Positions 50,882-59,976 of a DNA stretch of 64,000 bases are shown here, one piece after another. The notes beneath the pieces were generated by a model, which ran no database searches, was not told the DNA's origin, and worked only from the letters and a program-made list of their open reading frames with translations. Location: positions 1,240,001 to 1,304,000 of the forward strand of contig NZ_LT629710.1 in NCBI RefSeq assembly GCF_900104535.1, written 5' to 3'. Each line of letters opens with the position of its first letter. Position 1 is the stretch's first letter. The position numbers were made by a program, and so were the translations under genes. Source of the stretch: Nakamurella panacisegetis (GTDB lineage: Bacteria > Actinomycetota > Actinomycetes > Mycobacteriales > Nakamurellaceae).

Positions 50882-52315
50882 TCAGCTGTCGAAACCGAGA
50901 CCGAAGCGGTCGAGGGAGCGGAGCCAGAGGTTACGGTGACCGGCACGGGCGTCGGCGCGGGCGGCCGACCATCGGGTCATGTTGATCACCGCGGACCGCA
51001 GCGGCTCGGGCGGGAACGGCACCGGCTTGGCCCGGACGGTGTTCAGCGACGTCAACTCGGTCTTCTCCCCCGACAGCAGATCCAGCATCACCTGGGCCCC
51101 GAACCGGGTCGCACCGACCCCGAGCCCCGTGTAACCGGTGGCGTAGGCCACCCGGCCGCCGTAGCCGGTCCCGAAGAACGGGAAGAACCGGGAGCAGGTG
51201 TCGATGACGCCACCCCAGGTGTGGGTGAAGCGGGTGCCCTCGAGCTGCGGGAAGGTGGCGAAGAAGTGCTCGGCCAGCCGTTTGAACGTCTCCGGCCGCT
51301 GGTCCAGCACCGGGTCGATCCGGTTGCCGTAGTGGTAGATGACGTCGTAACCGCCCCAGAGGATGCAGTTGTCGTCGGTCAGGCGGTAGTAGTGGAACTG
51401 GTTACCGGCGTCGCTGACCCCTTGCCGTCCCTTCCACCCGATGGTGTCCATCTGCGCGTCGGTCAGCGGCTCGGTCGCCATGGCGTAGTCGTACACCGGC
51501 ACCACGTAGGGCCGCACCCGCTTCAACAGCGACGGAAACGCATTGGTGCCCAACGCAACCCGCTTGGCCCGCAGCGCTCCGTGCGGAGAGGTGAGCACCA
51601 TGTCGTCACCGTCCCGGGTCATCCCCTCGACGTGTGTGTTCTCCATGATCTTCACCCCCAGCGACTCGCAGGCGTCGGCCAATCCCCAGACCAGGCGGGC
51701 CGGATCGACCAGCACCGTCTTGTCGCGGCCGTTCACCGCGCCGAGGTAGGTCGGTGAGTTGACCAGCGCGCGCGTGGCGGCCTGGTCGAGAAGTTCGGCG
51801 TCGTCACCGAAGTCGAGCATCCGCTCGTAGTCGGCGGCCAGATCCCCGATCTGGTAGCTCTCGGTGGCAACCTTCAGCTCACCGGTCTTCTCGAGCTTGC
51901 AGTCGATCTGGAAGTCCTCGATCGTCTTCACGATGCCGGCCAGGTTGTCCCGGCCCCGGCGCTCCAGGCGCGGCATGTCCTCGGGATACCAGTCCATCCC
52001 GTTGGCCTGACCGTGGGTCAGAGAGGCGGAACAGAAACCGCCGTTGCGTCCGGAGGCGGCCCACCCCAGGGTCTTTCCCTCCAGCACGACCACGTCGCGG
52101 GACGGGTCCTCCTGTTTGGCCAGCAGCGCCGTCCAGAGGCCGGAATAGCCTCCACCGATGACGGCGAGATCGGTCTTGTTGTTCGGTCCGGTCAACCGCT
52201 CACGCGGGTCCGGCGCATCGACATCGTCGAGCCACCAGCAGATCGGCTCGGAGTCGGACAGAGAATTCCGGACGGCTTTCGATCGCGAACGACCGGCTGG
52301 AAGCAGAGGCGACAC
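50882..52315 (-). CDS. DAO-family FAD oxidoreductase, gamma-glutamylputrescine-oxidase-like
   Basis: The 477-residue protein starts at GTG and has the FAD site TDLAVIGGGYSGLWTALLAK at about residues 48-67, VVVLEGKTLGWAASGRNGGF, AKRVALGTNAFPSLLKRVRP and VAYATGYTGLGVGATRFGAQ. These are the marks of the DAO/PuuB group. The stretch SASLTHGQANGMDWYPEDM after the first motif is typical of actinobacterial PuuB-like oxidases. It probably oxidises an amine to an aldehyde. Its start is seven bases after the 46-residue gene. The missing PuuA-like ligase means its true substrate may be a free amine. Confidence 0.85.
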   Translation of the reverse strand: MSPLLPAGRSRSKAVRNSLSDSEPICWWLDDVDAPDPRERLTGPNNKTDLAVIGGGYSGLWTALLAKQEDPSRDVVVLEGKTLGWAASGRNGGFCSASLTHGQANGMDWYPEDMPRLERRGRDNLAGIVKTIEDFQIDCKLEKTGELKVATESYQIGDLAADYERMLDFGDDAELLDQAATRALVNSPTYLGAVNGRDKTVLVDPARLVWGLADACESLGVKIMENTHVEGMTRDGDDMVLTSPHGALRAKRVALGTNAFPSLLKRVRPYVVPVYDYAMATEPLTDAQMDTIGWKGRQGVSDAGNQFHYYRLTDDNCILWGGYDVIYHYGNRIDPVLDQRPETFKRLAEHFFATFPQLEGTRFTHTWGGVIDTCSRFFPFFGTGYGGRVAYATGYTGLGVGATRFGAQVMLDLLSGEKTELTSLNTVRAKPVPFPPEPLRSAVINMTRWSAARADARAGHRNLWLRSLDRFGLGFDS

Positions 52316-52321
52316 GGCCGG

Positions 52322-52462
52322 TCACCCCTGCTTCGCGGCGTGGGGGAGCTTCCGGGAGGTCTCGATGACGGTCCCGGTCTTGCTGTCCCAGATGGACGCG
52401 GTCAACGATGCGCCACGGGGGTCGAGGACGGGGTCGGGCACCTGCATGGGCGTGCGGATCAT
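52322..52462 (-). CDS. 46-residue protein upstream of the amine oxidase
   Basis: The frame starts MIRTPMQVPDPVLDPRGASL and ends SRKLPHAAKQG. A strong ribosome site (GAAGGAAG) lies just before the ATG and the stop is seven bases before the oxidase start, so it is a real candidate gene. It reads DPRGASLTASIWDSKTGTVI, perhaps two strands. No family is recognised. It may be a small subunit or leader for the oxidase. Confidence 0.5.
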   Translation of the reverse strand: MIRTPMQVPDPVLDPRGASLTASIWDSKTGTVIETSRKLPHAAKQG

Positions 52463-52578
52463 GGTCTTCCTTCGTTTTGTCGAACCGGCCCCGGGCGGGG
52501 CGCGGCAACCCGCATCGTATCGGGCCGCCTCCACCCGGACCGGCGCCACGAGGGACTCCTCACGCGAGACGCAAACGG

Positions 52579-52610
52579 CCTCCCACCCCCGTGACACCGG
52601 GGATGGGAGG
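52579..52610 (-). terminator. Hairpin after the secreted-protein gene
   Basis: CCTCCCACCCCCG and CGGGGATGGGAGG form a long stem with one mismatch around TGACAC, 30 bp past the stop at 52640. It ends the long secreted-protein gene before the leftward oxidase unit. Confidence 0.7.
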
Positions 52611-52639
52611 TCGTCGTCAGCGAACTGCTACTGGGCCGG

Positions 52640-55600
52640 TCAGTTCACCGGGTTGTTGATGAAGTAACCGGACACATCGGTCACCAGATCAACCGAGGTG
52701 GAGGCGGCCCCGTTGTAGAGGCGTACCTTTCCGTCACCGCCGATCCGCGGGAACATCGCGTTGGGGCGATCCTGGCGGGCCACGAAGTTCAGGTTCGAGG
52801 CCAACGGCACGGTGCCCTGCGGGAAGGCGGTGATGAACCCGGGACCTTCGGCATTGGTGACCGTCAGGTTGGCGACCACGGCCGACACACCGGTCGCCGG
52901 GATGCCGGTCCGTCCGAGCACGGTCGGGCTGATCGACGACTTGGCTCCGACCTTTCCGTTGACGTTGTTCCCGACCCGGGTGTCCAGCAGCCGGTTCGGC
53001 TCGACCGGCACGAATTCACCGTCCAGCACGGCGATTCCGCCACGGAAGTACCCGGCAACGTCGGCCACGAGGCGCACCGTGCCCGGCGAACCGTTGTAGA
53101 GCGACACGGTTCCATCGGCCGCCACCGGGGCGATGACCAGATTGGCGTCCGTCTGACCCTTGTAGAAGTTCAGGCTGGACACGAACGGCCTCGGGTTGGA
53201 CCGATAGGCGGTGATGTAGCCGGGGCGCGTCGGCCCGTCGACCGTCATGTTCAACGTGACGGCGGCGACGTTGGTGGTCGGCACTCCGCCGACACCGGTG
53301 ACCTTCAACTTGATGGTCCCGTACGGCTTCACCGTCCCCTGCGGCGCGCCGGTTCCATTCGCGGTGTCGAGCAGGCGGGACGGGCTGAGCGACACGAACG
53401 ATCCCGGCGCGACCGTCGGCCCGTCGGAGAAGTAGCCCTGGATGTCGGCCACCACATCGGTCGCGCCAACCGAACCGTTGTAGATCGAGACGGTGCCGTC
53501 GGAGGCCACCGCCGCCGCGACCAGGTTGGCCACGGTCGACTTCGCCGCGAAGTTCACACTCGAGGCGATCGGCCGACTCGGCCCCGGGAAGACGGTCAGG
53601 TAGCCCACGCTGGCCGAGTTCGTCGTCGTGACGTTCAGCATCACGGTGGCCACACCCTTGCCCACCGGCTGGCCGAGGGCGGGAACACCGCCGATGTTCC
53701 GGACCTGCACCTTCATCGTGGCCCCGGGAGCCAGGGTGTGCTTGACGGCCCCCGTTCCGGACCTGGTGTCGAGCACCCGGTAGGGCGCGAGCGGGTGATA
53801 GGCGCCGGCCGCCTGCTCAACGGGAGTGATCGTCGTGCAAGGAATCGGGCCACCCGTGACCGTTGTGTAGGCGCCTGAAGCGACCGGAGCCACCTGGTAG
53901 CTCACGCTGGTCGTCCCGGCGGCCACCGGCACGCTGATCGAGGCATCCAAGAAGCCTCCCAGCAACGGCACGACCGACGTCGATGACGCCGGGTTGATCC
54001 CGGTTCCGGTGATCGTGAAGGTCGACGGCACCAGGCTGGTGTCGATCCCGATGTTGGCCAGCACCGAGACCGTGGCGGCGTTCAGGCCCGTCTTCGGGTT
54101 CACACCGGTCAAGACGCAGGAGGTGACCGGCAGAGTGCTCGCCCCGTACAGGTAGCCGAGCGGCTTCGTCGTTCCGGACGGGGTGGTCGCCGTGACCAGC
54201 ACGCCGCCGGCGGCGTGGGCGGGAGTGGCGAAGACGGCCGTGGTGCCCGTCGGGTCGACCGTCACCTGGGACGCCGGGACGACCGTCCCGCCGATGGTGA
54301 TGGACGTCTTGCCCGGGACGAACCCGGTGCCGGTGACGGTCACCGTGGTGTTGCCCGTCGTGGGTCCGTGATCCGGCGAGATGCCGGTCGCAGCCAGCGC
54401 ATCGAAGGTGAACGGCAGGGCCGGCGTGCTGGTGCCGCCGGCGGTGGTGGCGACCACGTCGACGGTGCCCGGGGCGTGCGCCGGCGTGGTGAAGGTGGCC
54501 TTGGTGCCGCCGTCGGTGACCGTGACCTGCCCGGCCGGAATGGTGATTCCGCCGATCTCAACCGTGGTGGCGCCGGGGACGAAGCCCGTGCCCGTGATGG
54601 TGACGACCGTGCCACCGGCGGCCGGGCCGCGGTTCGGGCTCAACGACGCGCCGGTCGGCACGTCGTAGAAGTTGTAGGTCTGCGGCGCGCTGGTGCCGCC
54701 CGCGGTCTGCACCGTCACGTCGACCGGGCCGGCCGCGTGGGCCGGGGTGACGAACGTCAGGCTGGTCGTGCTGGTGGCGGTGGCCGGCTGGTTGACCCCA
54801 TCCACGTTGACCGTGGTGGCGCCGGGCACGAACCCGGTGCCGGTGACGGTCACGGTCGTACCACCGGCGGAGGGCCCGCTCGACGGCGAGAGAGTGGCGG
54901 CGGTGGGCGGGTCGGACGGTCCGGCGTTCGGGCCGACGCTGGCCGACGCCAGGTCGATCTGCGCGGTGTGACCGGTCGGCACCAGACCGACCCGAAGAGC
55001 GGTCTGGGTGAAGGTGGCCCCGGAGTTGGGCGCCACCGGCTGCTCGTTCGCGGTGATCGCCAGCAGCCCACTCAGGGCATCGGCCAGAGGCGTGATGACG
55101 CTCGTCCCGAGCCCGGCGGAGAGCGTGTTCACCGGGGCAACGACCTGGGCGATGATCGGGTCGAGGACGCCCTTGAGCACGCTCGCACTGATCGGGATCC
55201 CGAGGACGGTGGCGGTGATTCCGTTGATAGCGGTGGTGAGGGTGTTCACCAGTCCGGACAGGGCGGTCTGGATCGCCGGCAACAGGTCCGCGGTGAGGGC
55301 CGTGGTGATGACGGCCAGCAGATCGGTGTTGCGCGGCAACGAGTTCAGGTCTTTGCCCTGGAAGGTGAGCAACTTGGCCAGGTCGACCGTGACGCTACCG
55401 GTGTTCAGGTCGGCCACGATCCCGCCGCCGTCGACGCTGACCGTTCCCAGGGTGCTGACCAGGTTGGCGAGATTCGGGATTCCGGTCACCGTGACCAGTC
55501 CGAGTCCGAGGCCGTTCAGTGTCGCCGTCACCCCGTCGACCGTCGGCTGGAGGGCGGTGAGCTGCGTGGTCAGGGTGGAGGTGATGCCCGCGACCAGCGG

Positions 55601-56260
55601 GCTCTTCACCTGCAGCTGCAGCGAGGCGATCTTGTACGTGCCGCTCTGGACCCCGGCGGCCGTCTCGGCCGCCGTGGCACTGACCGCGCCGACCTGCAGG
55701 GTGCCGGTGGATAGTGCGGTACCCAGGGCCGGAACGGCAGCGATCAGGCTGTCCAGGCTCAGGGAGGCGTCGGCCGCCGGGAACCCGGCACCCACGCCGA
55801 CCGCTCCGGAGTTGTCGACCGCACCCGACGCGGCGGAGGAACTGCCGGTGGACGATGCGGTGGCGTACTGCCCGACGGCGCCGAGCGTCAGGATCCCCTG
55901 GGTGCCCAGCAGGTTGATCCCGCTACCGAGGTCGAGATTCACGGCGTTGAGAGCGGTCACGCTCAACGGATTGCTCACGGTAACGGCCGGAGGCGCTGCA
56001 TTGGCAGTTGCCTTGGCCGGCGTGACGGATACCAGGTTGGCCAGGTCGTTGCCCAGGAGGATTCCCGACAGGAACTGACCCTCCGCGACGGCCGGCGCGG
56101 ACGCGGCCGAGGCGGCGGTGCCGGTCAGCAGCAGAGAACCGGCCACCATGGCCACGGTCAGACCGGTGGCCGTCACCCGGCGCGCCCGGGCCCTTGTCGA
56201 TCGTCCACCACCCCGGCCTATCGCAGTGGCAATTCGAGGGAAAGCCTGGCCCAGAGACAT
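52640..56260 (-). CDS. Large secreted multidomain protein (choice-of-anchor G, IPT/TIG, LDTR repeats)
   Basis: The 1206-residue protein has a basic N-terminus and a signal peptide (VAMVAGSLLLTGTAASAASA). Residues ~60-440 are a Leu/Thr/Ala-rich choice-of-anchor G-type region. Three IPT/TIG domains begin near residues 452 (LSPSSGPSAGGTTVTVTGTG), 537 (LSPNRGPAAGGTVVTITGTG) and 625 (ISPDHGPTTGNTTVTVTGTG). Three C-terminal repeats of ~120 residues start near 827, 958 and 1087 with LDTR-type motifs and end in D(I/V)xGYF. Cell-surface or matrix adhesion is inferred. No sortase motif or membrane tail is present. It interrupts the polyamine genes. Confidence 0.85.
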   Translation of the reverse strand: MSLGQAFPRIATAIGRGGGRSTRARARRVTATGLTVAMVAGSLLLTGTAASAASAPAVAEGQFLSGILLGNDLANLVSVTPAKATANAAPPAVTVSNPLSVTALNAVNLDLGSGINLLGTQGILTLGAVGQYATASSTGSSSAASGAVDNSGAVGVGAGFPAADASLSLDSLIAAVPALGTALSTGTLQVGAVSATAAETAAGVQSGTYKIASLQLQVKSPLVAGITSTLTTQLTALQPTVDGVTATLNGLGLGLVTVTGIPNLANLVSTLGTVSVDGGGIVADLNTGSVTVDLAKLLTFQGKDLNSLPRNTDLLAVITTALTADLLPAIQTALSGLVNTLTTAINGITATVLGIPISASVLKGVLDPIIAQVVAPVNTLSAGLGTSVITPLADALSGLLAITANEQPVAPNSGATFTQTALRVGLVPTGHTAQIDLASASVGPNAGPSDPPTAATLSPSSGPSAGGTTVTVTGTGFVPGATTVNVDGVNQPATATSTTSLTFVTPAHAAGPVDVTVQTAGGTSAPQTYNFYDVPTGASLSPNRGPAAGGTVVTITGTGFVPGATTVEIGGITIPAGQVTVTDGGTKATFTTPAHAPGTVDVVATTAGGTSTPALPFTFDALAATGISPDHGPTTGNTTVTVTGTGFVPGKTSITIGGTVVPASQVTVDPTGTTAVFATPAHAAGGVLVTATTPSGTTKPLGYLYGASTLPVTSCVLTGVNPKTGLNAATVSVLANIGIDTSLVPSTFTITGTGINPASSTSVVPLLGGFLDASISVPVAAGTTSVSYQVAPVASGAYTTVTGGPIPCTTITPVEQAAGAYHPLAPYRVLDTRSGTGAVKHTLAPGATMKVQVRNIGGVPALGQPVGKGVATVMLNVTTTNSASVGYLTVFPGPSRPIASSVNFAAKSTVANLVAAAVASDGTVSIYNGSVGATDVVADIQGYFSDGPTVAPGSFVSLSPSRLLDTANGTGAPQGTVKPYGTIKLKVTGVGGVPTTNVAAVTLNMTVDGPTRPGYITAYRSNPRPFVSSLNFYKGQTDANLVIAPVAADGTVSLYNGSPGTVRLVADVAGYFRGGIAVLDGEFVPVEPNRLLDTRVGNNVNGKVGAKSSISPTVLGRTGIPATGVSAVVANLTVTNAEGPGFITAFPQGTVPLASNLNFVARQDRPNAMFPRIGGDGKVRLYNGAASTSVDLVTDVSGYFINNPVN

Positions 56261-56666
56261 ATGCGCTCCTGATAAGAGGTGGTCAGGACCCCTCGGTCAA
56301 CAGCCCCCGGTCCCGTCAGGGAGATCCTGACGGAGTGCGCGCCGAGCCGCCAGTCCACCCGAACAAGCCCGACGGCGATTTATCGCATGCACACGATGCT
56401 TCAGAGTCCTTGCCGTCCAACATGTTTCGACACGTCAGAGAGCGCCCGCGATGCATCGTAGGCATTGTTCTGAGGGGAGAAGATCATCCTTCGGGAGACC
56501 AAGAACGCTCAAACGGGTGGCCTACGTCACTGTGTGTGCCGAATTTCGCCATTTCGTGTGTCGACCGCGTGCCGGACAGCCATTGTGACCGGGTCGACGG
56601 CCAGAATTCCTACTGACGGTGCTTGTTCGTCACTCTCGTGTCATCAGCGAGACGCCCTCGCCAGGA
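56261..56666 (-). promoter_or_regulatory. Long leader/promoter region with hairpin before the secreted-protein gene
   Basis: This 406-bp gap is noticeably less GC-rich than its surroundings. CCGTCAGG (56313-56320) and CCTGACGG (56326-56333) form a perfect 8-bp hairpin about 55 bp upstream of the start, and AGGAG lies six bases before the ATG. The length suits a regulated leader. I compared it from memory with common riboswitch cores and saw no match. Confidence 0.45.
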
Positions 56667-58190
56667 TCAGAGCCGGGATCCGGAATCCGGCAAGGCGAAG
56701 ATGGTCCGGTGCCAGTCCTTGCGGGCCGCCCCGGTCCGGTCCATGGCGACGTGCTTGATCTGCGAGTACTCGTGCAGCGAGTAGACGCTCATGTCCTTGC
56801 CGAACCCGGATGCCCCGTAGCCGCCATGAGGCATCTCGGAGAAGATCGGGATGTGGTCGTTGATCCAGACCGTGCCCGCCCGCAGTTCCGCGCTGGCCCG
56901 GAGCGCCCGGCGCACATTCGTCGTCCAGGCCGAAGCGGCCAGACCGAACGGCGAGTCGTTGGCCAGGGCGAGGGCCTCGTCGTCCCCGCGGAACCCGATG
57001 ACGGTCAGGACCGGCCCGAAGATCTCGTCCTGCACGATGGGGCTGCGCTGGTCGGCCCCGACCACCAGGGTCGGCAGCTGCCAGAACCCGCCGGCCGGAT
57101 CCCACCCGGAACGATTGCGGCGCGGCGGCTTTCCGGGTGCGATCAGTCGCGCGCCCGAACTCTGGGCGGCGGCCAGCATAGCGGCCACCTTGTCGCGGTG
57201 CCGCGCGCTGGACAGCGGACCGATGTCGGTGGCCGGGTCCATCGGATCGCCCAGCACCAGGCCGGCGAGCAGGTCGGCGACCCCGTCGACGAAGGCCTCG
57301 ACCAACGATTCGTGAACATAGGCCCGGGTGGCGGCGGTGCAGTCCTGCCCGGTGTTGATCAGAGCGGCGGCCACCGCACCGTGCACCGCTGCGTCCAGGT
57401 CGGCGTCGTCGAAAACCACGAACGGCGCCTTGCCGCCGAGTTCCAGGTGCACCCTCGCGGCCCGCGGCGCGCAGGCCGCCATCACCTGACGGCCGACCGC
57501 CGTCGAACCGGTGAACGACACCATGTCGACGCCCGGGTGGGCGACCAGTGCGCGTCCGGCGTCCGAACCGGTGCCCGGGACGACGTTGATGACCCCGTCC
57601 GGGAACCCGGCCGCCTGGGCCGCCTCGGCGAACAGCAGGGCCGTGATCGGAGTGATCTCGGCCGGTTTCAGCACGATGGTGTTACCGGCCGCCACCGCGG
57701 GCAGGATCTTCCAGCCGGCCATCTGCAGCGGGTAGTTCCACGGAGCGATCGAACCGATCACCCCGATCGGCTCGCGCCGGATCATCGACGTGTGGTCGGC
57801 CGAGTACTCCCCGGCGGCGCTCCCCTCGAGGACGCGGGCCGCGCCGCCGAAGAAGGCCGTGTTGTCGATGGTCCCGGGTACGTCGAAGCCGGTGGAGAGC
57901 TTGATCGGCTTCCCGGTTTGTGACGTCTCCACCTCGGCCAGTTCGCGTGCCTTGGACCGCAGCTCGACCGCCAGCGCGGCCAGTAGCTCCGACCGCTCGC
58001 CGGGCGTGGTCGCCGACCAGCCACCGAAGGCCGCCCGGGCCGCCGCGACCGCGCGGTCGACGTCGGCTTCGACGGCCAACGGGTAGCTGGTGACCACCCG
58101 CCCGGTGGCCGGATCCAGCACGGGGAACTGCTCCCCGCCTCCATCGACCAATTGCCCGCCGACGAAGCAGGGCACGCGCGACGAACTCAT
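56667..58190 (-). CDS. Aldehyde dehydrogenase, probably gamma-aminobutyraldehyde type
   Basis: The 507-residue enzyme has IAPWNYPLQMAGWKILPAVA, FTGSTAVGRQVMAACAPRAA, the catalytic Glu in LELGGKAPFVVFDDAD and the catalytic Cys in NTGQDCTAATRAYVHESL. DEIFGPVLTVIGF is also present. It overlaps the potC stop (ATGA) and so closes the polyamine transport operon; it probably oxidises the aminoaldehyde made from putrescine. A short basic C-terminal extension (RTGAARKDWHRTIFALPD) follows the usual end of the fold. Confidence 0.9.
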   Translation of the reverse strand: MSSSRVPCFVGGQLVDGGGEQFPVLDPATGRVVTSYPLAVEADVDRAVAAARAAFGGWSATTPGERSELLAALAVELRSKARELAEVETSQTGKPIKLSTGFDVPGTIDNTAFFGGAARVLEGSAAGEYSADHTSMIRREPIGVIGSIAPWNYPLQMAGWKILPAVAAGNTIVLKPAEITPITALLFAEAAQAAGFPDGVINVVPGTGSDAGRALVAHPGVDMVSFTGSTAVGRQVMAACAPRAARVHLELGGKAPFVVFDDADLDAAVHGAVAAALINTGQDCTAATRAYVHESLVEAFVDGVADLLAGLVLGDPMDPATDIGPLSSARHRDKVAAMLAAAQSSGARLIAPGKPPRRNRSGWDPAGGFWQLPTLVVGADQRSPIVQDEIFGPVLTVIGFRGDDEALALANDSPFGLAASAWTTNVRRALRASAELRAGTVWINDHIPIFSEMPHGGYGASGFGKDMSVYSLHEYSQIKHVAMDRTGAARKDWHRTIFALPDSGSRL

Positions 58191-59047
58191 TTGAGCCGGT
58201 TCCGCCGGCTTCCGACCACGCGGCCGCTGACCACGAAGACCAACGCCACCAACATCATCGCCGTGCCGACCACGTTGACCTGCACCGGGACGCCCCGCTG
58301 GGCCACGCCCCACACGTACATCGGGAAGGTGACCCGAGAGCCGGAGTTGAAGTTGGTGATGATGAAGTCGTCGAACGACAGCGAGAAGGACAGCATCGCG
58401 GCCGACACGATGCCCGGCAGCACCAACGGAAAGGTGATGCGCCAGAACGTCTGTCGCGGATTGGCGTACAGATCCATGGCGGCCTGTTCCAGCCGCGGGT
58501 CCATTCCGGCGAGCCGGGCCTTGACCGTCACGATCACGAACGACAGACAGAACATGATGTGCGCGATGACGATCGTCGTGTAGCCGAGCGGGACACCGAG
58601 GTTCAGGAACAAGGTCAACAGCGACGAACCGGCCACCACTTCCGGCGTCGCCATCGGGAGAAACACCAGGACATTCGCGGTCGCCTGGCCGCGGAATCGG
58701 TGCCGCCCGATCGCGAATGCGGCCAGCGTCCCGATGATCACCGCACCCAGAGTTGCCACCACGCCGATCCACAGGCTGGTGACCAGGGAGTCGCACAGGC
58801 CACTCGCCCCGCACGGGTTGGTCCAGGCATCGAAGGAGAACCGGTTCCACACCAGGTTGTACTTGCCCACCGGCTTGTTGAACGAGAACACGATGACCAC
58901 GAAGATCGGCGCGAACATGTAGAGCAGCGCGACGATGCCGACCACGGCGACCAACCGGTCCCGGATCCACCGTCCGACCCCCATTCCCGCCTTGGGTCGC
59001 GGCGGGGTGCTCGGAGCGGTGGACTTCGTCAGCGTCGGGGCACTCAT
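58187..59047 (-). CDS. potC: Spermidine/putrescine-type ABC permease (PotC)
   Basis: The 286-residue membrane protein has about six hydrophobic segments and the permease EAA-type motif MDPRLEQAAMDLYANPRQTF (with WRITFPLVLPGIVSAAMLSF following). It overlaps the PotB stop by ATGA. The N-terminus is Pro/Lys-rich (TLTKSTAPSTPPRPKAG). Confidence 0.9.
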   Translation of the reverse strand: MSAPTLTKSTAPSTPPRPKAGMGVGRWIRDRLVAVVGIVALLYMFAPIFVVIVFSFNKPVGKYNLVWNRFSFDAWTNPCGASGLCDSLVTSLWIGVVATLGAVIIGTLAAFAIGRHRFRGQATANVLVFLPMATPEVVAGSSLLTLFLNLGVPLGYTTIVIAHIMFCLSFVIVTVKARLAGMDPRLEQAAMDLYANPRQTFWRITFPLVLPGIVSAAMLSFSLSFDDFIITNFNSGSRVTFPMYVWGVAQRGVPVQVNVVGTAMMLVALVFVVSGRVVGSRRNRLK

Positions 59048-59976
59048 ACCAGGTCCTCGGTTCCGGAGCGGCGGACGTAGAAGACGACCAGGACGACGAT
59101 CGCGACCATCAGCACGATCGACATCGCCGCCGAGGCCGGATAGGCGAAGTTGCGGACCTGATTGTTGATGACGTTGCCGGTCATGGTGTCACTGGTGGAT
59201 CCGAGCAGTTGCGCGTTGACGTAGTCACCGGCGGCCGGGATGAAGGTCATCAGGGTGCCGCCGACCACACCGGGCAGCGACAGCGGCCACGTCACCTTCC
59301 AGAACGTCGTCCAGGAGTTCGCGTACAGGTCGCCGGCCGCATTGAACAGCGTGCGATCGATCTTCTCCAGCGACGTGTAGAGCGGAAGCACCATGAACGG
59401 CAGGAAGTTGTAGGTCAGGCCCATGATCACCGCGAACGGCGTCGCCAGCAGACGGCCCTGGGTCAGTCCGATGGCATCGGTGATGTTCATCAGGTGCGTC
59501 GACTTCATGAAGTCGACGACCACTCCGTTATCGGACAGGATCTGCTTCCAGGCCAGCGTCCGGATCAGGAAACTGGTGAAGAACGGTGCGATCACCAGCA
59601 CCAGCAGGATGCTCCGCCACCGGCCGGCCTTGAACGCGATCGTGTAGGCCAGCGGGTAGGCGATCAGGATGCACAGCAAGGTGGACAATGCGGCGAACAC
59701 GAAGGATCGGATGAACTGCGGCCAGTACTCCCGGATCACGTCACCGTAGGTCGGGAAGTGCCAGGTGAGCCGGAAACCGGTCTCGAGCGACCCCGTCATC
59801 AGCGAGGTGGAGGCCAGGGTCAGCAGCGGCAGCAGGAAGAAGACGATCATGGCCAGCGCGGCCGGGAGCAACAGGAAGAACGGCGTCAGCTTCTTCTTCT
59901 CACCACCCGGGGCCGGCACCGGGCCGACACCGCCGGGACCGGTCTCGGCCACGCCGGCCGCGGCGGCGACACTCAC
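59044..59976 (-). CDS. potB: Spermidine/putrescine-type ABC permease (PotB)
   Basis: The 310-residue protein starts at a GTG overlapping the PotA stop (GTGA). It has TPFFLLLPAALAMIVFFLLP, FFTSFLIRTLAWKQILSDNG and the coupling motif NAAGDLYANSWTTFWKVTWP. The Gly/Pro-rich first 25 residues are a non-conserved extension. It forms the channel with PotC. Confidence 0.9.
   Translation of the reverse strand: MSVAAAAGVAETGPGGVGPVPAPGGEKKKLTPFFLLLPAALAMIVFFLLPLLTLASTSLMTGSLETGFRLTWHFPTYGDVIREYWPQFIRSFVFAALSTLLCILIAYPLAYTIAFKAGRWRSILLVLVIAPFFTSFLIRTLAWKQILSDNGVVVDFMKSTHLMNITDAIGLTQGRLLATPFAVIMGLTYNFLPFMVLPLYTSLEKIDRTLFNAAGDLYANSWTTFWKVTWPLSLPGVVGGTLMTFIPAAGDYVNAQLLGSTSDTMTGNVINNQVRNFAYPASAAMSIVLMVAIVVLVVFYVRRSGTEDLV

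Noticed and set aside
56261-56666. Riboswitch before the secreted-protein gene
   Set aside because: A long leader and one hairpin are present, but no recognisable riboswitch core is visible.
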